Below the pieces are notes generated by a model that searched no databases, was not told the origin of the DNA, and saw nothing but the letters and a program-made list of their open reading frames with translations. A stretch of 64,000 nt of DNA from Macrobrachium rosenbergii (Eukaryota > Arthropoda > Malacostraca > Decapoda > Palaemonidae): positions 52,786,227 through 52,850,226 of the forward strand of contig NC_089781.1 in the NCBI RefSeq assembly GCF_040412425.1, read 5' to 3'. Shown here piece by piece: positions 56,263-64,000 of the stretch (the stretch's first letter is position 1; each line of letters begins with the position of its first letter). Position numbers and translations under genes: made by a program.

Positions 56263-56656
56263 TATAAGAGGTTACTGCTGATTTATTCAAGGTCCAGGCA
56301 GTTTATATAGCAGCCGACTGGCGTCGGGCCGTGGAAGACAATGGAAGCAAGGGTGACCTGAGGTCGATAACAATTAATAAATAAATACAGCGAACGAGTA
56401 CAATATACAATGTAACAATAGACAGAATTAAAGTTGAGTATAATCTTGACGCCTGCGAAAGAAGAAATACACAGTATACAGTTGATGAACAAATAAATAA
56501 TTGCATACACAGTTTAAACAATTGAATTTTTATGTGACCTGCCCGATTGCGTGACGAATCGTAGGTACAAAGAAAATGGGCCGTCATCAAAGAAAACTTG
56601 CTTAGCGAGGACTTTACAAACAACATGATCAGCAGACTGTAGAACATGGCTTTACA
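56263..56656 (-). mobile_element. 394-bp LTR-like insert within LINE 3' UTR
   Basis: Flanked by GGCT on both sides (56259-56262 and 56657-56660). On the minus strand it starts TGTAAAGCCATGTTC and contains a TATAAACTGCC box and GAATAAATCAG near its end. The other end reads CTCTTATA rather than CA. Because the LINE 3' region continues on both sides, it is a separate insertion; whether it is a solo LTR is inferred. Confidence 0.55.
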
Positions 56657-56758
56657 GGCTCATCATCAACATAGAGTTACGGGCTGCTTGAGGAGCAAGA
56701 GCCCATGCTGGCACAAGGCCAGCTAAATCTAAAACAACAACAACAACATCAATAAACC

Positions 56759-56823
56759 ATTACGGGCTGCTCTAGGAGCAAGAGCCCGTGCTGGCACAAG
56801 GCCAGCTAAATCTAAAACAACAA
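56759..56823 (+). repeat. Second short copy of the LINE 3' end
   Basis: ATTACGGGCTGCTCTAGGAG...CTAAATCTAAAACAACAA repeats 56684-56747 and is flanked by CATCAATAAAC copies at 56748-56758 and 56824-56834. This is either a second, extremely truncated insertion at the same target or a tandem duplication. Confidence 0.8.
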
Positions 56824-56883
56824 CATCAATAAACCAGCAGTACTTGTCTTCCTGCTCATTATTTCGCACCTCTCTCACAGGTT

Positions 56884-56916
56884 AAATGCATCAATTTTGA
56901 TCTGTGGAGTAGCCAT
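56884..56916 (-). pseudogene. gypsy-A gag, first 11 codons
   Basis: ATG at 56916 opens a short frame of 11 codons that ends at the target duplication GGTT, in phase with the gag part at 54735. This exon-like piece is only the result of the LTR insertion. Confidence 0.7.
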
Positions 56917-57395
56917 ATCCACTAACACCTCAGTACCAGACTTATTATTAAATATAAATCAAATGTAATTAATTTGGCTTAAACAAAGCCCTTACTGCAG
57001 GCTCCTGAATTATTTAATAAACATATTGCAGGATAAGTGCCAGTAACAAAATACAAAGATCTGTAGGCAACAAGGCCTAATTACCTTAATGTAACAAAAC
57101 CATCATAGCCTAAGCAAACAAAGCATAACCTAATGTAGGCCACATCACAAATCAAAAGGACAAGCAAAAACACAGTAGCTTAAGCATACTGCTACCATAA
57201 TAGGCTATGAATGACGAAACACTTCCACATGGTCACGCTTACTCATGATCGTTGATTACTAGTTTTGTAAAGCGCAATTTGTTTTAAAGATTTTGTTATT
57301 CTAACTAAATGTTTTTGACTAAAAATAAATGTTCCACAATTTATCATTAATATAGAAAATCCTTTCAGATTATACAATTTCTACAATAATCTAGA
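56917..57395 (-). other. gypsy-A leader and flank
   Basis: The 5' LTR of gypsy-A is expected here. No second copy is present to define it. The minus strand shows CTGGTACTGAGG near 56935, possibly a primer-binding region. Confidence 0.3.
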
Positions 57396-57399
57396 GAGC

Positions 57400-58560
57400 A
57401 AGTGAGAACAATTTAGACCAGATTAATAGTGGATGTTGCCTGTAGCCTATAACCTAGGATTACGCATCCTTAAGTGGCCTAGCTTAGACCAAGGACCCTA
57501 GGATTAGATAATAATATCTGGGCAAAATATAAGCAGGCCTAGCAATAAGGCTACATATTAGTAAATTTTTTTCCTTTTATATAAGCCTGTACACTTAAGC
57601 ATGATCTAAACGATCCAGGACTAGGCATTACCTTATATTAGGTTAATTAATAACTTTTAACGAAACATCCCATCATTGGACTAAATCGTTAGCCTAGACC
57701 AAGTAACCTAGGACTAGATGAAATAGCAATCTGTGCTGGATGAGATGGTAGCCTAGCTTTAAGGCTACATACCAAGGTAATTGTTTTTTATGTAAACCCA
57801 TACACTTGAGTGTGAATTAAATAATCTGGATTAGGCAGTAGCCTAGATTAGATTAAGTGATAGCCTAGCTATAAGGTTACATATTAGAGTTACTGTTTTA
57901 TATAGTAGACCAAATAGCCTAGGACTGGATATGAAAAACAACCTGGGTTCGACAATAATAGTAGCCTAACTATTCGGTTACATATTAGTAAGTTTATGTT
58001 TTTGTATGGCCTATACATTTAAGAGTGATCTAAAATAGTTTAGATTAGGCAATACCCTATAATAGGCTAAGAAAGAACATTTTAGGAAATATCCTATTAT
58101 TGGTCTAAGCAGTAGTTTAGAACAAATAAGCCTAGAATTATATATAAACAGTATCCTTGGCTCAATAAAATAATCTAGTTTTTAAGACTCGGTAGTCTAT
58201 CTGTAAGGCTACATATTAGTAAGGGTCTTATGTAGCCTATATCCTTAAAGGTGAAATAAACCTACACCAGGCAGTGGCCTAACCAGATTACGTAGGAACC
58301 CCTTTTTTAAGGGTATATCCTACGATTAGCCTAAAACAGTAGTTCAATTTAAATAAAGCAGCAGCCGAATATCAGATAAAAGGGTAGTCTCGGCCAGATA
58401 AAACAGCAAACTAGATTATAAGAAAGTTCTTTCCTGTATAGTTTATATAAAGTGTTTTTTAATAAGCCTAGAATAGGCAGTGGCCTAGAATAAGTTAAGC
58501 AAGAACTCCCTAAGAAATCCTCTATTCTTAACCTAACGTAGATTACGTTAGAAGCTTTAA
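57400..58560. repeat. Degenerate tandem array, TAGCCTAG-rich
   Basis: Phrases like TAAGGCTACATATTAGTAA (near 57549, 57762, 57872, 57972 and 58207), CTAGGACTAGAT and TAGCCTA recur with spacing of about 100-110 bp or twice this. Units are diverged. No coding content. Confidence 0.65.
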
Positions 58561-59679
58561 CGTAAGTGTTCAAAATTTTCCCTCCGACTGGGTGGGTTCT
58601 AAGTCCCTGGATGGAATAGACTACAATGGTCAGGCCTGAAGGGCAATATCAACAAACATCTAAGCAAGGGTCCAGCAAGATCTGGGTGTTTTTTTTTTTT
58701 ATTACAAAATTAAACTTTCCAAAGTTAACAGACACATGAAATAAAAGGGGAGTTCGCCCCTATTCACACTGAGCAATAAAAGGAAATATCTCTGAACATA
58801 AGATGGGATTTCAATTACTAACTTAATGAACAACGCAGTCAGCAACAGGGTACACAAATTCATGTAGGAAAAAGCTGAACAATTCTGTGAAAAAACTATG
58901 ACATCTGCCTAAACAGGCTACCATTTTACTCTAATCTTAGTCTAAAATGACTGAACAATTCTATATTTGCACTGAAACAACGCCAACCCACGGATGGAAG
59001 AAATATAACAAGATTACAAATGAACACTTCATGAACTCTACAGCAATGCTACTACTTGGCTGGGAGCCTGGGAAAGAGGCTACATCGCTTCTCTGCATGC
59101 CTCATCATCTCTTTGTCTTCCATTCAAAACCTCTACATTGGTTAATTTATCAAAAATTGCATTTGAATCATTTAAAAGTCCTTCTAATACCCAAGATACT
59201 GCTTATATAGGCAATCTGCCTGACACGAATACTTGTTGAACACATTTACAAACAAATGAGAACCACAAACTCGGCCGCCAGCTTCTCTCTTCTGTTTGCA
59301 TATCCTAAATATGGTGATGGATTGTCGAGAAAAAATGGATCCAGTTTTTTTTTCTTGAGAGACTAAGCCATATAAAACTGTAACTTGGGTTAGTTAAACA
59401 AATTAGTTTATAGCAGTTAGTCTGAATAGCATGACATTCAAATTAAATTTCACATAGGCCTTGCAAACGGACTAATATTGTATAAGTAATACAACCATAT
59501 ACTGGTGTCAAAGCTAACCTAAATCTTAGAGGGTTTAAGTTAACATAGATATTTAATAAAATATATTACAGCTAAACACTTGTAATCAAATTAGCCTGTA
59601 ATATTGAATATACTATCTAAATAAGGGACTACAGACAATTAGTACTAACTAGTTTTCAAATAACTTGTTTTATATCACT
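58561..59679. other. No gene seen
   Basis: AT-rich sequence. The plus-strand frame at 58947-59210 has no recognised family pattern. Confidence 0.45.
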
Positions 59680-59913
59680 ACAGGTCCGCCATTATGCAGA
59701 CCCTCAGCTCAAGTATTCCACAGCAAATTCCTTGGTTCGCTTTTTGCCAGTGGGTATGGCCCATACCACCTGCCATGGGCATAGTCCTTATAAATTTGCT
59801 TGGTCGCCACATATGTGCCAAATTTGTAGTATGCTCCTGGCAGCAAGTTTTAGGATGAACCAGGTCGTTTTAAGCTGTCTCAATGGGTCCTAGGGTTCAG
59901 TAGGGGTGAGGAA

Positions 59914-61626
59914 GTGGGAGATTATATCTTTCTAGCAAAACTCCGCCAGCATATATTTAACCCTTTCTCAGAACAAGATTTGTGTTTGGGCCAAAACCCA
60001 GTAATATCAGTCCCCATTACCTCCCAGGTTAACCCCTCAGAAGAAGTAGAGGAATCTTTACATGGAGGTGACATTCTTACTAATGAAAATGAAGTGGACA
60101 TTGCCACTGAAATAGCCCTGCTGAACCCAGAAGGATCAGGGACACAAATTTCAGCTAACCATGGGAGAAATCTTCCAGAAGGAACTCTATCTCTCACGTA
60201 GCTATCAGATGCTGAACAGGATCTTTCCCCCAAAAGGGATACTAACCCTAACTGAAATTACTACATTTTTGGAGGGGTATAGTAGCTCACCCAGGACTTC
60301 TTCCCCCTGGTTAACAGGCAGTTACTGTTCAGCCGTTGAAGCTCAGTCAGATTGTGTAAGATTCCCCAAAAGGGGATACACAGTTTGGGCATTTGATCAA
60401 TTCCCTAAGGAAATTATGAGTAACATCAAAGATGTCCTTGCCACAGAATGGCAATATATAGTGGACATAATACATGATTCCGAACAGGAAACTAAGGAAA
60501 TTAAGTCAGTCATGAACACTCCAAAGTGTAAAAGTACTGCATCCTGTAACCGAAAAGTGAGAGTGGATACAAATTCTGCCTGAACGAGGTCTAATATTAG
60601 AATTCCAACTGGAAACAACAAAATGGCCAGTTTGGACACAAAAATTCAGTCCAAAACATAACATGGGCTCCAATACTCACCCCTGATGATACTGATAATC
60701 CTTGGCGAGATGCCTCAATGTGCATTTTTTCCCAGTGATATCTAATTAATGACAGGAAAAACTATGACTGAAGTTGCACATGTAGAGTTTAGAGACAGGG
60801 CAGCATTCCCTAATACAGAATGGCATCTGGTACCACCTTCACCAGACAGGGAGAAACCACTAAAAGAAACGGTTCTCTTACCTGTGTCTATGGCACTAAA
60901 AGCTATAAAAGACACCCTTTACCAGGTCAACGGATAATGGATAAAACCCAAGTTGCTCACAAAGTAGTCCCAGCTTTCTGTCCCTTCATTTTCAACATAA
61001 TTAATCATGTGAAGGTAGATTTTCAGAGTTTTGTAGTGACTAGAGAATGGGAAACAATGGCAAAATTAGAGCCATCTGCCATGGTCATCCCAGTTTTGAA
61101 AAATTCCACCAAGGAATGGGCAGTGCTTCAACTCCCTTTTGAAAGGAAGAAGCTCCCTTTAGATATAGCTACTCAGCAGTTTGGGATCCCTATGAGAAGA
61201 ATCTCAGAGGGGACAGCATCGGCAGAATTTCATGCTAGGATCCACCTCCCTGGTATTATAACCTCTACCACCTTGCTGGAAGTTGCCACCAAAAGGCTTC
61301 CAGAAGATTCCAGAACAAGTTTTGCTGTTGTGGCCAAAAGTCTTATCAAAACCCTATGGGAAGCACTCTACGACTTTCTAGAGTGGCGCATAAAAGTACA
61401 AATTGAAACACTGGAGGACTCCAACAAGTCACTCCCCAATGTGACTTCATTATTACACTCTAACCCCTTCTGTAAGGACCTGTTTGAGGAGTCTGTTGTG
61501 GCTCAACCTAACAAGCAAGCCTGCCAAGAGAACTGTACAGTGTATGCACTTCTGGGGAAAGGGGAATTCAGGAAACAAAAAACCTATAACTTCCCTTTAC
61601 CCAACCCAAAAAAAGGCTTGCTATGA
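59914..61626 (+). pseudogene. DIRS-like gag
   Basis: Open segments in three frames (59914-60201, 60161-60583, 60820-61626). The last and longest has VVPAFCPFIFNIINHVKVDF, REWETMAKLEPSAM, RISEGTASAEFHARIH and SFAVVAKSLIKTLWEAL, and it ends in basic sequence, like the ORF1 of DIRS elements. I recognise it by position and general look more than by a defined domain. Confidence 0.5.
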
Positions 61627-61939
61627 TCAAAATTCATATAAGCCTTCAGTCACCCCCAAATGTTTTTCCTCAAAAACAAGTAAGTGGTCAGAAGGGATAA
61701 CCTCCCTACAAAGGGACAACAACAACAACAGCAAGGACATCCTTTTCACAAGGTCCAAAACCCTTCTTATAGAGGAAAAGGAAAGGCAACACCTGGAATG
61801 CCAATCAGGGGCAAAGGCAGAAGAAGAGGGGGATACCAATAGGAATTGTATGGTCGGGAGTCGGCTTCGATGACACCACAGGCAATGGAAGTCTTCCCCT
61901 TGAGGACACAGCATTATTTTTAATGGGCTGGGGTGGAAA

Positions 61940-62560
61940 TGTGGAAATAGTCTCATTCCCCCCCCCCCCACCTCTCCTTTAGAGGGGATCTTCCTAAAAC
62001 TAGACCCCTCTCTGGAAGATTACGTGCAGAAGGCCCTGTTAAAGGGAGCCATAGAAGAGCATGCACATATTCACCTCCAAGCACGTCTCTTCAGTGTTCC
62101 CAGAAAGGATTTCTCTGAACGAAGAGTGATCCTCGACCTATCATCATTAAACAAGCACACTGTCTGCTAACGGTTTCAGATGACTACCGTTGCCCAAGTA
62201 TGTTCAGTCGTTCCAAAAAGGACTTGGACAGCTTCTATAGATCTGAAAGAAGCATGCTGGCACATCCCTAACGCCGTTCCCTTCCGTCGCCTCCTGGGGC
62301 TCCAGATAGGGAAAGATACCTACATGTTCAAAGTCATGCCTTGTGGGCTAAACATTGCCCCAAGAATTTTTACAAAATTAGCAACGGTAATTGTTCACAA
62401 ACTCAGACAATAAAAAATACAACTAACAGCCTACCTAGATGATTAGTTAATCTTGGGGCCCATATGAAAAGAGTGCTTGAAAAACCTAAGAGCAGTGGGC
62501 AAAAGACTAAAGTCAAAAGGTGTTATAATAAATTTGAAAAAAATCCCCCCTCATGCCCAG
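61940..62560 (+). pseudogene. DIRS-like reverse transcriptase
   Basis: From 61985: LKLDPSLEDYVQKALLKGAI, FSVPRKDFSERRVILDLSSL, then (62180-62413) TASIDLKEACWHIPNAVPFR and FKVMPCGLNIAPRIFTKLA. The catalytic box AYLDD lies at about 62430-62445 in another frame and is followed directly by a TAG stop, where the family has YLDDWLI; the stop is consistent with a TGG to TAG change. Further stops at 62170. Confidence 0.8.
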
Positions 62561-63524
62561 CAGACACTTTCAGTGGCTGGGACTGTGTTGGGATACTCTT
62601 CACGGCCTGTTGTCTCTCCCCATCAATACTCAAAACAGAATAAGTAAAGACCTCAAAACATTCCTTGCACAACCCAGAGTTTCCCGATGGAAATTAGAAC
62701 ATATGATGGGCCTACTGCAGTTCACATCAGTAATAGATCCAATACTCAGATTACAACTAAAAAATGTGAACAAATTCTGGCTATCGCATGCAAGAAAAAA
62801 GATGAGAGACCGACCTCATCAAAAGAATAAAAAAGCTGGGAAGATACTTTGGCCTTGGACCCAGAAGGAATCTGGTGAAACAGGTCACACTGACTCCTCC
62901 ATCTGTAAGAGTGACAATAACACACGTGCCTTGTTGACAGGTTGGGGAGGACATTGCGAGGATCGTCAGGAGATAGGGAGGTGGTCAGCTACTCTGAGGA
63001 ATTGTTATATCAATTTCCTGGAGGTGATGGCTGTCTTTTTATCTCTCAAAAAACTCAAACCTCTCCAGAAGAAACATATTTTGCTGATTCCAGACAACAT
63101 GACTGCAGTGTCCTGCATCAAGAGGTTGGGATTATATTCACCTCCTCTCAATATGATAGTGCTAGCCATCCTTCGGATGGCGCAAGCAATGAAGTGGTAC
63201 TTGTCTGCAATTCACTTCACAGGGTCTTTCAACGTAATAGTGGACTCTCTATCAAGGAAAACAACAGCCTCAACACAGTGGATATTGAACATCCAATCTT
63301 TTCAAACAATAGCCAACAGGTTTCCACAACCGGAAGTGGACTTGTTTGCCACATACAAGAGTCACAAACCCCCAGTGTATATCTCTGCACTTGGACAGTC
63401 AAGCAACGTCAAGAGATGCCTTCTTACAAGACTGGAACAAATGGAGGATGATATACCTTTTTCCTCCATTGTCCGCAATTTCGAAGGTTTTGAGCAAGCT
63501 TATTACCTTCAAAGGAATACTTAA
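62553..63524 (+). pseudogene. DIRS-like RNase H and linker
   Basis: 323 codons. HFQWLGLCWDT opens it; RKRR-like and LLTGWGGHCED follow; INFLEVMAVFLSLKKL supplies a catalytic Glu, LLIPDNMTAVSCIKRLG an Asp, and AIHFTGSFNVIVDSLSR the final Asp; QPEVDLFATYKSHKPPVY is the well-known DIRS segment after RNase H. This is the longest intact open segment of the element. Confidence 0.85.
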
Positions 63525-64000
63525 GCCCCAAATTGCCCAAATAGGTATTGGTTCCTATTACTCCAATAATGGGTGAGGAGATCGATTCCACTACTGTCTG
63601 CTGTTGTATCCTAGACAGTAAGAGGGACAATCATCTATGCATCCTCCTTTCTGAGCCGAGACCTTCACGAGTGGATTTTTAAATACAGTCTGCAGTGAAA
63701 ATGACTCACCCAATATTGCTAGGCACCTAGTGCAAAAACTAGACTTCGTCTATCCGACAATACCGATCCATATGGAAGCTATGGTTAGATTATATGCATA
63801 CTGAGAGCCCAGTTGAAATTTCTATGGAAACACTTAAAATTTCTTATATACCTTTTTGGAGACAAATGCCTTGCTGTTACAACAATCATGGCGTACAATG
63901 CAGCATTAATGGAACCCTTGCATTGTGGATTCGGGACTGACTCTAGTATAGAAATTGTCACTTCCCTTCTCCAGTCTTTTGCACTACAAAGGCCCGCTCT
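63525..64000 (+). pseudogene. DIRS-like tyrosine recombinase, N-terminal start (cut by window end)
   Basis: It reads in changing frames: SHLVQKLDFVYPTIPIHM, then FLWKHLKFLIYLFGDKCLAV and TTIMAYNAALMEPLHCGFGT, and SLLQSFALQRPAL at the end. This resembles the SAM-like N-terminal domain of DIRS/Ngaro-type recombinases (repeat of hydrophobic helix, ...TI.AY.SAL.....G). The catalytic R-H-R-Y part lies beyond 64000. Confidence 0.6.

Larger units (their letters stand above)
55076..56823 (+). mobile_element. 5'-truncated LINE with RNase H, inserted in solo LTR
   Basis: A non-LTR element flanked by CATCAATAAAC (55065-55075 and 56824-56834), an 11-bp target duplication. The 5' part (endonuclease and RT) is missing. 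The 3' end is CTAAATCTAAAACAACAACA with an AAC-rich tail and carries a stem-loop (ACGGGCT...AGCCCGT). It contains a nested 394-bp insert and a short second copy of its own 3' end. Confidence 0.85.
54736..56879 (+). repeat. gypsy-B solo LTR, itself interrupted
   Basis: The LTR (TGTAAAGTCTCCACTC to CACCTCTCTCACA) is split into 54736-55075 and 56835-56879 by a LINE insertion. It is flanked by GGTT on both sides (54732-54735 and 56880-56883). The gag frame of gypsy-A resumes on the other side, showing that the LTR landed inside gag codon sequence. Confidence 0.9.
59680..64000 (+). mobile_element. DIRS-like retroelement, right end beyond the window
   Basis: The order is gag-like, RT, RNase H and the start of a tyrosine recombinase on the plus strand, as in DIRS-type elements. 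There are no LTRs. The start is approximate: a change to more complex sequence at about 59680. The element continues past 64000, so terminal repeats cannot be judged. Frameshifts and stops mark it as inactive. Confidence 0.75.

Overview
The window looks like non-coding, repeat-saturated nuclear DNA from an animal, most likely an arthropod and plausibly a decapod crustacean. This is inferred from very long (AT)n, (GA)n and (ATT)n tracts combined with BEL/Pao, Ty3/gypsy (including a CsRn1-like family), Penelope-like, DIRS-like, LINE, PIF/Harbinger and Academ-like mobile elements. I found no bacterial-type operons, rRNA or tRNA genes or CRISPR arrays. The only recognisable host gene is a set of three consecutive, correctly spliced internal exons of a trehalase (GH37) on the minus strand at 36595-37650.

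Layout. 159-6619: a BEL/Pao element on the minus strand with both LTRs; its RT palm is deleted and its protease active site is altered. 6640-10990: a dispersed repeat split by a 4.0-kb DNA transposon (6810-10826) with long terminal inverted repeats, which encodes a frameshifted protein with an XPG/PIN-like nuclease signature and a Cys-rich C-terminus (Academ-like by inference). A copy of the same host repeat without the insertion lies at 21800-22215 and fixes the boundaries. 11645-11933: a solo LTR. 12313-13216: a PIF/Harbinger deletion derivative with exact 30-bp inverted repeats. 13775-21060: a decayed gypsy-C element (minus) with gag, pol and an envelope-like 3' ORF. 22730-31180: a second decayed gypsy-D element (minus) with ~0.9-kb LTRs. 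31190-35115: microsatellites and two minisatellites. 35270-35830: a Penelope-like 3' end. 35893-36533: a 0.6-kb AT array. 36595-37650: trehalase exons. 39375-44257: an essentially complete CsRn1-like gypsy-B element (plus) with 384-bp LTRs and a 4-bp target duplication. 44340-47705: an older relic of a related element on the opposite strand. 47905-48430: a minisatellite. 49088-56916: gypsy-A (minus), interrupted by a 1.1-kb LTR-like insert in integrase, an unresolved ~0.8-kb insert in gag, and a gypsy-B solo LTR in gag. That LTR contains a 5'-truncated LINE, which itself contains a 394-bp LTR-like insert. 57400-58560: a degenerate tandem array. 59680-64000: a DIRS-like element (plus) running off the window end.

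The genes do not form a pathway. What the window records is a relative insertion history: gypsy-A, then the gypsy-B LTR, then the LINE, then the 394-bp insert, with target duplications supporting each step. Nearly all element proteins carry frameshifts or stops. The letters A to E are local names for gypsy families used only here.
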